Positions 1 to 7,406 of a stretch of 64,000 nucleotides of DNA are shown piece by piece. Source of the DNA: JAOABC01 sp041287495 (GTDB taxonomy: Bacteria > Aquificota > Aquificia > Aquificales > Hydrogenothermaceae). Location of the stretch: contig JBEULE010000040.1 of NCBI GenBank assembly GCA_041287495.1, forward strand, positions 62,001 to 126,000, written 5' to 3'. Under the pieces are notes generated by a model that was given only the letters and a program-made list of their open reading frames with translations, was not told the origin of the DNA and made no database searches. Made by a program: the position numbers and the translations under genes. The first letter of the stretch is position 1. Every line of letters begins with the position of its first letter.

Positions 1-20
1 ATATTTAGAGAGGTGAGAAG

Positions 21-2432
21 TTGGAAGAGATTAAATATACAGCTGAAGCAATACAGGCAGTTACAGGTCTTGACCATGTAAGAGCAAGACCTGCAATGTA
101 TATAGGAGATATAGGTGAAAGAGGAGTCCACCATCTTGTATGGGAGATACTTGACAATGCCGTTGATGAAGCAATGGCAGGCTATGCCAAGAATATACAT
201 GTATCTATAAATGAAGATGGGTCTGTAACAGTTGAAGATGATGGTAGAGGTATTCCGGTAGATATACATCCGGAGTATAAAATTCCTGCTGTTGAGATGG
301 TATTTACAATACTTGGAGCTGGAGGTAAATTTTCAAAGAAAGCTTACCAATATTCCGGAGGTCTTCATGGTGTTGGTGCTTCTGTAGTTAATGCTCTTTC
401 TAAATGGCTTGTGGTAGAAGTTTACAGAGATGGTAAAATTTATAAACAAGAATACTCTTATGGAAAACCTGTAACACCTTTAAAGGTTGTAGGAGAGACC
501 ACAAAAAGAGGAACAAAAGTTATATTTAAACCAGACGATACTATCTTCGAGACTGTCAATATAAAGTATGATATTATCCAAAAGAGAGTTAGAGAACTTG
601 CTTTCTTAAATCCAGGTGTAAAATTTACCGTAGAAGACAGAAGAAAAGATATAAAAGAGAAGTTTTACTTTGAAGATGGTATAGTTGACTTTGTAAAAGT
701 TTTAAATCAAGCAAAGGAACCACTTTTTGATGATGTTATTTATGTTAAAGGTGAAAAGGATGGAGTTTTAGTAGAGGTTGCATTTCAATACACCACAAGT
801 TATAACGAAGTTTTGGAAAGTTTTGTTAACAATATAAAGACAGTGGAAGGCGGAACCCATGTATCAGGTTTTAGGTCTGCTCTTACAAGGTCTATGAATA
901 AAACTTTATCCTCAATGAAACTTCCTAAGGAGTTAAAATCTGGAATAAGCGGAGATGATTTAAGGGAAGGTTTAACTGCCGTTATATCTGTAAAAGTACC
1001 AGAGCCACAGTTTGAAGGACAGACAAAAACAAAACTCGGTAATCAAGATGTAAAGAGAGTTATTGAGACTGTAGTAGGTGATTATCTACTTGAATACTTT
1101 GATAAAAATAAAGATGTTGCAGTAAGGATAGCAGAAAAAGCCATAGAGGCAGCTGTTGCTAGGGAAGCGGCAAGAAAAGCAAAAGAGATGTCAAGGAGAA
1201 AGTCCTTCTTAGAGGATAGCTCTCTACCGGGAAAACTTGCTGACTGCTCTGAAACAGAACCAAGTTTATGTGAACTGTTTATAGTTGAAGGTGAGTCTGC
1301 TGGAGGTAGTGCTAAACAGGGAAGAGATAGAAGAACTCAGGCTATTTTGCCACTAAAAGGTAAGATACTTAATGTAGAGAAAGCAAGGATAGATAAAATA
1401 CTATCTAATGATGAAATAAGGGCAATAGTAAGTGTTATAGGAACAGGTATAGGGCTGCCGGTAAAGTCCGAAGAAGAAGGTAAAGAAGAGGAAGGTTTTG
1501 ACTTATCTAAACTAAGATATCACAAAATAATCATTATGGCAGATGCTGATGTTGACGGGTCCCACATAACAACCTTACTTTTAACACTATTTTATAGATT
1601 TTTCCCTCAGATAATAGAAAACGGCCATCTCTACATAGCCCAGCCACCACTTTATAAACTAAAAAAAGGAAAAACCCAGATATATGTTAAAGATGATGAA
1701 GAGTTAAATAAAATAGTTGTGGATTTTGCTTTAGATGAGATAGAGTTTCATGGGAAAAAGTTATCAAAAACACAGCTTAAAGATATAATAAAACTAAGTA
1801 GAGAGTATAAGAACCTGAAAGATACACTTTACAAAAAGAAAAGAAGAGAGATACTTGATTTAATTCTGTCTATGGATGTTAAGGAAGATGATTTAACACA
1901 AGATTTAAAAGTTAATGAGATTATACAAACTTTTAGGGAAAAACTTCCAGAGTATGAGATATATTCTGAGTTAAATAGGGAAGAGGGAAGTTATGAGATA
2001 AAACTTATAAAAAGGCAGAGATTATCATCTGAGGAGTTTATAATCAATACAGATTTTCTTTCTTCTTATGCATATGTTAGAGTGAAAGAGATAGAGACAT
2101 ATCTAAAAGAGATTTTAGGAGATTTACCTTATAAGATAATCACAAAATCAGATATTTTTGATGTTAATCATCTTGATGAGTTATACGATGTTGTATATAA
2201 CATAGGAATGAAAAATGTAGAAATCCAGAGATACAAAGGTTTAGGAGAGATGAATCCAGAACAACTTTGGGAAACTACGATGAATCCAAAAACAAGAAGA
2301 TTACTGCAAGTTTCTATAGAAGATGCAGCTTTAGCAGATGAGGTGTTCTCTATCCTTATGGGTGAAAAGGTAGAACCAAGAAGAGATTTTATTATGAAGT
2401 ATGCAAAAGAGGTTAAAAACTTAGATATATAA
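21..2432 (+). CDS. gyrB: DNA gyrase subunit B
   Basis: ATPase subunit of type II topoisomerase; with GyrA it introduces negative supercoils using ATP. The 803-residue protein has the GHKL ATPase domain at the N-terminus (EILDNAVDEA and the GxHGVGASVVNALS region), a Toprim domain with EGESAGGSAKQGRDR from about residue 422 and the metal-binding DADVDGSH near 507, the roughly 170-residue insert typical of Gram-negative GyrB, and the C-terminal QRYKGLGEMN tail that contacts GyrA. The start is TTG at 21, supported by GAGGTGAG at 10-17 and by homology beginning directly after it. Length matches the E. coli type (804 aa). ParE is less likely because of the length and the insert. A hairpin terminator follows at once. 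Confidence 0.95.
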   Translation: MEEIKYTAEAIQAVTGLDHVRARPAMYIGDIGERGVHHLVWEILDNAVDEAMAGYAKNIHVSINEDGSVTVEDDGRGIPVDIHPEYKIPAVEMVFTILGAGGKFSKKAYQYSGGLHGVGASVVNALSKWLVVEVYRDGKIYKQEYSYGKPVTPLKVVGETTKRGTKVIFKPDDTIFETVNIKYDIIQKRVRELAFLNPGVKFTVEDRRKDIKEKFYFEDGIVDFVKVLNQAKEPLFDDVIYVKGEKDGVLVEVAFQYTTSYNEVLESFVNNIKTVEGGTHVSGFRSALTRSMNKTLSSMKLPKELKSGISGDDLREGLTAVISVKVPEPQFEGQTKTKLGNQDVKRVIETVVGDYLLEYFDKNKDVAVRIAEKAIEAAVAREAARKAKEMSRRKSFLEDSSLPGKLADCSETEPSLCELFIVEGESAGGSAKQGRDRRTQAILPLKGKILNVEKARIDKILSNDEIRAIVSVIGTGIGLPVKSEEEGKEEEGFDLSKLRYHKIIIMADADVDGSHITTLLLTLFYRFFPQIIENGHLYIAQPPLYKLKKGKTQIYVKDDEELNKIVVDFALDEIEFHGKKLSKTQLKDIIKLSREYKNLKDTLYKKKRREILDLILSMDVKEDDLTQDLKVNEIIQTFREKLPEYEIYSELNREEGSYEIKLIKRQRLSSEEFIINTDFLSSYAYVRVKEIETYLKEILGDLPYKIITKSDIFDVNHLDELYDVVYNIGMKNVEIQRYKGLGEMNPEQLWETTMNPKTRRLLQVSIEDAALADEVFSILMGEKVEPRRDFIMKYAKEVKNLDI

Positions 2433-2441
2433 GTCTTAAAT

Positions 2442-2458
2442 GGGGGCTTAAAGCCCCC
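2442..2458 (+). terminator. Rho-independent terminator of gyrB
   Basis: GGGGGC-TTAAA-GCCCCC forms a 6-bp all-GC stem, followed on + by TTATTTTT. It lies 10 bases after the gyrB stop and just beyond the end of the convergent glnA, so it may act in both directions. The T-run is good only on the gyrB side. Confidence 0.85.
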
Positions 2459-2466
2459 TTATTTTT

Positions 2467-3891
2467 CTAAACATCAAAGTATAGTTCAAACTCTTTTGGA
2501 TGAGGTATCAACCTTATTGCATCAATCTCAGCCTGTTTAGTTTCAATCCACATAGAGATAAAGTCTAAATCCATAACACCACCTTTAAGTAAAAATTCAT
2601 TGTCAGCTTTAAGAGAGTCAATAGCTTCCTGTAATGACCCCGGAGTTTGTGGAACATTAGCAAGCTCTTCCGGAGGTAAAGAGTAGATATCTTTATCAAG
2701 AGGCTCACCTGGATGTATTCTGTTTTCTATACCATCTATAGCTGCCATCAATATAGCTGTAAAGGTTAGATATGGGTTAGAAGCTCCATCAGGGAATCTT
2801 ACCTCTATTCTCTTTGCTTTAGGTGAATTAACGATAGGTATTCTTATTGCTGCTGACCTATTTCTTGCAGAGTAAGCAAGTCTTACTGGTGCCTCAAATC
2901 CTGGAACAAGTCTGTGATAAGAGTTAGTTGTAGGGTTAGAGAAAGCAGCTATTGCTTTTGCATGTTTAATTATTCCACCGATAGCATATAGAGCTACATC
3001 AGATAACCCTGCGTATCCATTACCTGCAAAAAGGTTAGTAGAGCCATTCCATATAGAAAAGTGTACATGCATACCTGAACCGTTGTCTCCGGCAATAGGC
3101 TTTGGCATAAATGTAACAAATTTACCGTATCTATAACCTACATTTCTTAAAACATATTTGTATTTTAGTATATTATCTCCAGATGTAACTATATCAGAAA
3201 ATCTGAAGTTAATTTCTCCTTGTCCTGCAGTTGCAACTTCATGGTGTTCTCTCTCTACTGTTATTCCTACCTCTTCAAGGGTCTTTACCATCTCCATTCT
3301 TATATGGTGTGTTTTATCTATTGGAGAAACAGGGAAGTAGCCTCTTTTGTAAGGTATTTTGTATCCAAGGTTAGGATTTTCTTCTCTTGATGTGTTCCAC
3401 CATGCTTCCTCTGAATCAACTTGATAATAAGAGTGATTAGGACCTGTGCTGAATCTTATATCATCAAATATGAAAAATTCTGCTTCTGGACCAAAGTAAG
3501 CTATATCACCTATTCCGGTAGATTTTAGATATTCGAGAGCTTTTTTTGCTATCTGTCTTGGGTCTCTTGAGTATGGTTCTTTTGTAATCGGGTCTACAAC
3601 ATCGCATATTAAAGATAGAGTAGGTTCGTCTATAAATGGGTCTATGAATGCTGTTTTAGGGTCTGGAATTAAATTCATATCAGATTCCTGAATACCTTTC
3701 CAACCTCTGATTGAAGAGCCGTCAAAAGGGATACCTTCCTCAAAAGATTCCTTTGAAATTTCATGGGTTGGAATAGTAAGATGTTGCCACTGTCCAAAAG
3801 GGTCAACAAATTTAAAATCAACAAAGGTTATTCCTTTTTCAGATATAACCCTCAAAACATCATCTACATTTTCACATTTAATCATTGCCAT
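2467..3891 (-). CDS. glnA: Glutamine synthetase, type I
   Basis: Makes glutamine from glutamate, ammonia and ATP; central to nitrogen assimilation in the cytoplasm. The 474-residue protein has the beta-grasp N-domain (VDPFGQWQHLT), the catalytic PEAEFFIFDD stretch, the ATP loop GDNGSGMHVH, and NRSAAIRIP. Tyr403 in DIYSLPPEE sits where adenylylation occurs in GSI-beta enzymes, so control by GlnE is plausible. Start ATG at 3891 has AAAGGAGG seven bases upstream. It lies 27 bases after glnB in the same direction and should be cotranscribed from the sigma-54 promoter upstream of glnB. Confidence 0.96.
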   Translation of the reverse strand: MAMIKCENVDDVLRVISEKGITFVDFKFVDPFGQWQHLTIPTHEISKESFEEGIPFDGSSIRGWKGIQESDMNLIPDPKTAFIDPFIDEPTLSLICDVVDPITKEPYSRDPRQIAKKALEYLKSTGIGDIAYFGPEAEFFIFDDIRFSTGPNHSYYQVDSEEAWWNTSREENPNLGYKIPYKRGYFPVSPIDKTHHIRMEMVKTLEEVGITVEREHHEVATAGQGEINFRFSDIVTSGDNILKYKYVLRNVGYRYGKFVTFMPKPIAGDNGSGMHVHFSIWNGSTNLFAGNGYAGLSDVALYAIGGIIKHAKAIAAFSNPTTNSYHRLVPGFEAPVRLAYSARNRSAAIRIPIVNSPKAKRIEVRFPDGASNPYLTFTAILMAAIDGIENRIHPGEPLDKDIYSLPPEELANVPQTPGSLQEAIDSLKADNEFLLKGGVMDLDFISMWIETKQAEIDAIRLIPHPKEFELYFDV

Positions 3892-3918
3892 AAAAAAACC
3901 TCCTTTATAAAAAAACTT

Positions 3919-4257
3919 CTAAACTGCTTCCGGACCTCTTTCTCCTGTTCTTATTCTTATTACATCTTCAATAGGAATGACAAATATTTTTCCATCTCCA
4001 ATTCTTCCGGTTCTTGCTGCCTGTGTTATAGCCTCTACAACTTTCTCAACCATAGAATCATCTACCACGACTTCTATTTTTAGTTTTGGTAAAAAGTCAA
4101 TTACATACTCTGCTCCTCTGTATAACTCAGTGTGTCCTTTTTGTCTTCCAAATCCTTTTGCCTCTGTAACAGTCATACCATATACACCTATATTTGTAAG
4201 AGCATCTTTAACTTCATCAAGTTTAAAAGGCTTGATGATTGCTTCAATTTTTTTCAT
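3919..4257 (-). CDS. glnB: Nitrogen regulatory protein P-II
   Basis: Trimeric signal protein that senses 2-oxoglutarate, ATP/ADP and, through uridylylation, glutamine; it controls GlnE, NtrB and related targets. I place the start at ATG 4257, giving 112 residues, the standard P-II length beginning MKKIEAIIKPFKLDEVK. GGAGGT lies seven bases upstream. A frame upstream to 4293 is open but has no ribosome site and would overlap the promoter. Tyr51 in the T-loop (TELYRGAEY) is present, so uridylylation is expected. First gene of a glnB-glnA operon. Confidence 0.95.
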   Translation of the reverse strand: MKKIEAIIKPFKLDEVKDALTNIGVYGMTVTEAKGFGRQKGHTELYRGAEYVIDFLPKLKIEVVVDDSMVEKVVEAITQAARTGRIGDGKIFVIPIEDVIRIRTGERGPEAV

Positions 4258-4288
4258 AACTGACCTCCATCTACTCTCTTTTAATTTA

Positions 4289-4304
4289 AGCAAAAGCTAT
4301 GCCA
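4289..4304 (-). promoter_or_regulatory. Sigma-54 promoter of glnB-glnA
   Basis: On - the sequence reads TTGGCATAGCTTTTGCT: the GG (-24) and GC (-12) elements are separated by exactly 10 bases, and the flanks match TTGGCA...TTGCT of RpoN promoters. Transcription would start near 4278, about 20 bases before glnB. A nearly identical element lies upstream of the porin. Confidence 0.85.
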
Positions 4305-4357
4305 AAAGTAAAAATTAAATATTATTAATATTTTAAACTATTTAACAAAAAACCTGC

Positions 4358-4374
4358 TGCACTATTTTTGTTCA
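4358..4374. promoter_or_regulatory. NtrC-like enhancer site 1
   Basis: The 17-bp element TGCACTATTTTTGTTCA matches the NtrC dyad TGCAC-N7-GTGCA with one substitution in the second arm. It is centred about 88 bp upstream of the predicted glnB transcription start. It pairs with site 2, whose centre is 32 bp further away. Confidence 0.65.
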
Positions 4375-4389
4375 ATATAAATCCAAGAT

Positions 4390-4406
4390 TGCACTATTTT
4401 TATGCA
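4390..4406. promoter_or_regulatory. NtrC-like enhancer site 2
   Basis: The 17-bp element TGCACTATTTTTATGCA is a dyad (TTGCA...TGCAA in the wider context) matching the NtrC consensus. Its centre is about 120 bp upstream of the predicted start and 32 bp (three helical turns) from site 1, the spacing known for the paired NtrC sites of enteric glnA. Confidence 0.7.
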
Positions 4407-4453
4407 ATCTATTGAATGGATACTGTATTAAAAACTTTTAGCTTCGGAAAGCA

Positions 4454-5890
4454 TTAAATGTAATCCACCTCAAAGACTACCATTTTTATCTCTGTGTAAT
4501 CTTCTATTGCAAATTTTGGACCTTCTCTTCCTATTCCGCTACCTTTTACACCACCATATGGCATATTGTCTGCTCTGAATGTTGGAATGTCGTTTATTAT
4601 TACTCCCCCTACATTTACATTGTGTATAACTTTCATTATGTTTTTGTAGTCATTTGAGAATATACCTACTTGTAATCCGTAGTTTGTTTTATTTACAAGA
4701 TTTATAGCTTCATCTATATCTTTAAATCTTTTTACGGCAACAACCGGCGCAAATGCTTCTTCATAGAAAAGTTTTGTATCCTCTGGAATATCAGACAGTA
4801 TTGTTGGTTGGAATACCGTTTTATCTTCTGCACAGGACATTCCACCAATTTTTACTTTTGCACCTTTTTGAACAGCCTCTGTTATCCAAGTATGGATTCT
4901 ATCAACTTCATTTATTGATATTACAGGTCCTACATCTGTATCTTCTTCCATAGGGTTTCCGAATTTAAGTTTCATAGCCTCTTCTTTCATTAACTCTTCA
5001 AATTCATCTGCTACATCTTGGTGCACTAAAACTCTCTGGACTGATATGCATATCTGTCCGGCTAATGCAAATCCTCCTATAACACATTTTTTTGCAGCTT
5101 TTTCTAAATCTGCCGATTTATCCACTATCACAGCAGAATTTGAGCCAAGTTCCATAACTAACTTTTTAAGTCCTGCTTGTTTTGAGATTATCTCCCCTAC
5201 TTTTAGACTTCCGGTAAAAGACACTACTCTGACATCTGGATGGGTTGTCATTCTCTGACCTACATCTGCAAATCCCGGAATTACTGAGACAGCTTCTTTT
5301 GGAACTCCGGCTTCGAGGAATAACTCACATAACATTATTGGAGACAAGGGAGTTTTTTCACTTGGTTTAAGTATAAAAGGACAACCAGCAGCTATTGAAG
5401 GAGCTATTTTATGAGCAGTCAAATTTACTGGAAAGTTAAAAGGAGTAATTGCAGATACTATTCCGGCAGGTTCTCTAAAGTAGAAACCTTTTTTACCTTT
5501 TCCATTAGGAGAAGCATCTATATGGACATACTCACCGTTTATCCTTTTTGCTTCTTCGGCAGATAGTGTTATTGTGTTAATTGCTCTATCAACTTCTACT
5601 CTTGCTTCTCTTATGGTTTTTCCAGTTTCAAGGACAATCGTTTTTGCAAACTCTTCTCTTCTACTTTTTAAAAGGTTTGCTACTTTTAGGAGCATCTCGT
5701 ATTTTTCATAAGCTGACAACTTTTTCAATTTTTCAAGTCCTATTTTTGCTTTTTCTACGGCTTTATCAACATCTTCAACTGAGCCTTTTGCTACTTCTCC
5801 TATCTTTTGAAGGTTATAAGGATATATAACATCAATTTTTTCTTCTTTATCAACAAGCTCCCCACCGATAATCATCTGCTTTTTAATCAT
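4454..5890 (-). CDS. NAD(P)-dependent aldehyde dehydrogenase
   Basis: Oxidises an aldehyde to the acid through a thiohemiacetal. The 478 residues are full length for the family. Visible catalytic parts are Asn152 in TPFNFPVN, the general base Glu247 in MELGSNS, the FTGS cofactor loop near 225-228, and nucleophile Cys281 in AGQICISVQR. The substrate is not fixed by sequence. The CISVQRV context and C-terminal GGVKGSGIGREG resemble the lactaldehyde / succinate-semialdehyde / non-phosphorylating GAPDH-like group. Start ATG 5890 has AAGGAG nine bases upstream. It is monocistronic, with its own promoter after the porin terminator. Confidence 0.88.
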   Translation of the reverse strand: MIKKQMIIGGELVDKEEKIDVIYPYNLQKIGEVAKGSVEDVDKAVEKAKIGLEKLKKLSAYEKYEMLLKVANLLKSRREEFAKTIVLETGKTIREARVEVDRAINTITLSAEEAKRINGEYVHIDASPNGKGKKGFYFREPAGIVSAITPFNFPVNLTAHKIAPSIAAGCPFILKPSEKTPLSPIMLCELFLEAGVPKEAVSVIPGFADVGQRMTTHPDVRVVSFTGSLKVGEIISKQAGLKKLVMELGSNSAVIVDKSADLEKAAKKCVIGGFALAGQICISVQRVLVHQDVADEFEELMKEEAMKLKFGNPMEEDTDVGPVISINEVDRIHTWITEAVQKGAKVKIGGMSCAEDKTVFQPTILSDIPEDTKLFYEEAFAPVVAVKRFKDIDEAINLVNKTNYGLQVGIFSNDYKNIMKVIHNVNVGGVIINDIPTFRADNMPYGGVKGSGIGREGPKFAIEDYTEIKMVVFEVDYI

Positions 5891-5923
5891 CTGTGAACTC
5901 CTTGATGAAGTTATAATAACAAA

Positions 5924-5952
5924 AATATAAACTATTAAGTCGAGAAATTCAA
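5924..5952 (-). promoter_or_regulatory. Sigma-70 promoter of the aldehyde dehydrogenase
   Basis: On - TTGAAT, 17 bases, TATATT. Both boxes are close to consensus and the spacing is ideal. The predicted start near 5917 gives a leader of about 27 bases. Confidence 0.6.
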
Positions 5953-5966
5953 TACAAAATAAAAAA

Positions 5967-5988
5967 GGCGGGGTTTTTTAACCCCGCC
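5967..5988 (-). terminator. Rho-independent terminator of the porin gene
   Basis: On - GGCGGGG-TTAAAAAA-CCCCGCC forms a 7-bp GC-rich stem followed by TTTTTTATTTT. It lies 30 bases after the porin stop and insulates the aldehyde dehydrogenase downstream. Confidence 0.92.
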
Positions 5989-6018
5989 TGCTGTATAATA
6001 GATAAGCTTTATACGAGA

Positions 6019-7182
6019 TTAGAAGAGGAATCCAAGTTCAACAGCTCCGGTAGTTCTGGAGCTTTTTTCTTTGCCACTAGTGTTTATAAATATTTTTTTA
6101 TCAGAGCCTACATAAGAAACTTCAGCTCTTAAGAATGTATTTTTAGTTGGGTTGTAAGTTGGAGTGATTGTAAATGTCCAAACAGAGTTTTTCTCTGGTG
6201 TTTTGTTTATTGTATTTTCCGCAGCTATAGTAGGTATTAATATAGATTTTTTAGTATCTGCATACTCAATTCTTACAGGTATTTGAACTCCTGCCATAGG
6301 TTTTATGTTAGCACAGAGAGCTGCACCCCATGCATTGCTATCATATTTTTTAGTTCCATTAGAATAGTTTTTTAGATTTTTATCTGCTACGAAGTAGTCA
6401 ACTTCTACACCAAGAGAAACCATTCCAAGGTCTGTTCCAGCTGTTAAAGCGTAGATATCTCTACCACCTGCTTCGTTGTAAGTATGTAATCCAACATCAG
6501 CAGGCAAGCCGAACTGTTTTAAGTTTGCTGTAACTCCGGCTTCCATGTAGCTTTTAGCATAACCATTACCTAAAGCTGAAGCTTTACCTTCAAAAACCGG
6601 TTTCATTAATTGATCACCTACTTTACCTGCACCTACATAAACTTTTGCCACTCCAAAGTCATAAGTACCTCTTGCACCTGCCATCAATGCAGGGTTAGCT
6701 GTAAAGAGAACACCTCTTGTGATGTGTGGATTTAAGATAGTAACAGGTTTTTCACCGAATTGAGACCATAGAAGACCTGCATCAAGAGTTAATCCAGCAA
6801 CCGGTTTGTAAGTTACATAAGCAAGCCAAGGTTTAAAAGTTGTTGAATCACCATAGCCTATTAACCCCTTACCGTTAACCACTTTAGAACTTGCAACTAC
6901 TGTTGGAGCTTCCCATGAGCCGAATGCTGCTGTAAAGCCAATTCCACCATCTTGAGCTGGCTTAGTAAGACCAATGATAACATTGTTTACAGAGAAACTA
7001 TCTTTTTCAAAACCTTTTGGAGAAATTTTACTTCTTAGCTGGTGGTCATTGTCCTGAAGATTGTAACCTGCAGAAACACCACCAAAGAGAGTGATATCTG
7101 TGTTTGCTACTGTGATCTGACCTGCGTTTGCTGCAGAAACTCCTAAAAGTCCTGCTGCTGCTAAACCTACTACTTTCTTCAT
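6019..7182 (-). CDS. Outer-membrane porin (major OMP type)
   Basis: Predicted beta-barrel porin of 387 residues for passive diffusion across the outer membrane. It has a clear signal peptide (first 20 residues, ending SAANA), alternating polar/hydrophobic strands rich in Gly, Tyr and Thr, repeated strand patterns such as GLTLDAGLLWSQFG, and a C-terminal strand ending in Phe (ELGFLF), the BAM recognition signal. Start ATG 7182 has AAAGGAGG upstream. Two promoters (sigma-70 close, sigma-54 distal) and a strong terminator suggest a highly expressed but regulated single gene. Transport specificity cannot be read from the sequence. Confidence 0.85.
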   Translation of the reverse strand: MKKVVGLAAAGLLGVSAANAGQITVANTDITLFGGVSAGYNLQDNDHQLRSKISPKGFEKDSFSVNNVIIGLTKPAQDGGIGFTAAFGSWEAPTVVASSKVVNGKGLIGYGDSTTFKPWLAYVTYKPVAGLTLDAGLLWSQFGEKPVTILNPHITRGVLFTANPALMAGARGTYDFGVAKVYVGAGKVGDQLMKPVFEGKASALGNGYAKSYMEAGVTANLKQFGLPADVGLHTYNEAGGRDIYALTAGTDLGMVSLGVEVDYFVADKNLKNYSNGTKKYDSNAWGAALCANIKPMAGVQIPVRIEYADTKKSILIPTIAAENTINKTPEKNSVWTFTITPTYNPTKNTFLRAEVSYVGSDKKIFINTSGKEKSSRTTGAVELGFLF

Positions 7183-7225
7183 AGTAAAACCTCCTTTAAA
7201 GAATTTAAATATTTTCCTAAATTAA

Positions 7226-7254
7226 ATTTTAAATTTTTTTAACGGCTTTGTCAA
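7226..7254 (-). promoter_or_regulatory. Strong sigma-70 promoter of the porin
   Basis: On - TTGACA, 17 bases, TAAAAT: a perfect -35 with ideal spacing. The start is predicted near 7219, about 37 bases before the porin ATG. The -35 lies inside a small dyad (GGCTT-GACA-AAGCC, 7244-7257) that could serve as an operator. Confidence 0.75.
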
Positions 7255-7278
7255 GCCCTATGACTCACATCATAAATT

Positions 7279-7341
7279 TTAAACCTATTCAACTTAAACC
7301 TACTTTTATATAAGCAAACTTTATGCCAAATTTTAAACCTA
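7279..7341 (-). repeat. Three TTAAACCTA direct repeats around the porin sigma-54 promoter
   Basis: The same 9-mer (read on +) occurs at 7279-7287, 7294-7302 and 7333-7341. Copies 1 and 2 are 15 bp apart and cover the predicted sigma-54 start; copy 3 is just behind the -24 box. They may be regulator half-sites. Function is inferred only from position. Confidence 0.4.
7313..7328 (-). promoter_or_regulatory. Sigma-54 promoter of the porin
   Basis: On - TTGGCATAAAGTTTGCT: GG and GC are 10 bases apart, with flanks nearly identical to the glnB promoter. The predicted start near 7302 gives a leader of about 120 bases that contains the sigma-70 promoter. Confidence 0.75.
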
Positions 7342-7379
7342 CAAAAACCACTGTTTTAAGCCTTATTCTTTTGTGTATC

Positions 7380-7390
7380 AGTTGGCAACT
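7380..7390. promoter_or_regulatory. Candidate enhancer dyad upstream of the porin sigma-54 promoter
   Basis: AGTTG-G-CAACT is a perfect 5-bp-arm dyad centred about 83 bp upstream of the predicted sigma-54 start, where a bacterial enhancer-binding protein would bind. It does not match NtrC. Short, so low certainty. Confidence 0.3.
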
Positions 7391-7406
7391 TTGCAAAAAT
7401 TCAAAA

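Noticed and set aside
4258..4293. Longer glnB start giving 124 residues
   Set aside because: It would extend P-II beyond its conserved N-terminus and overlap the sigma-54 promoter; ATG 4257 has the perfect GGAGGT.
7244..7257. GGCTT/AAGCC hairpin as a pilQ terminator
   Set aside because: It overlaps the porin -35 box, lies about 150 bases after the pilQ stop, and is followed by A-rich, not T-rich, sequence on -.
7383..7394. TTGGCAACTTTGC on + as a sigma-54 promoter
   Set aside because: GG to GC spacing is 7, not 10, and it points into the pilQ 3' end.
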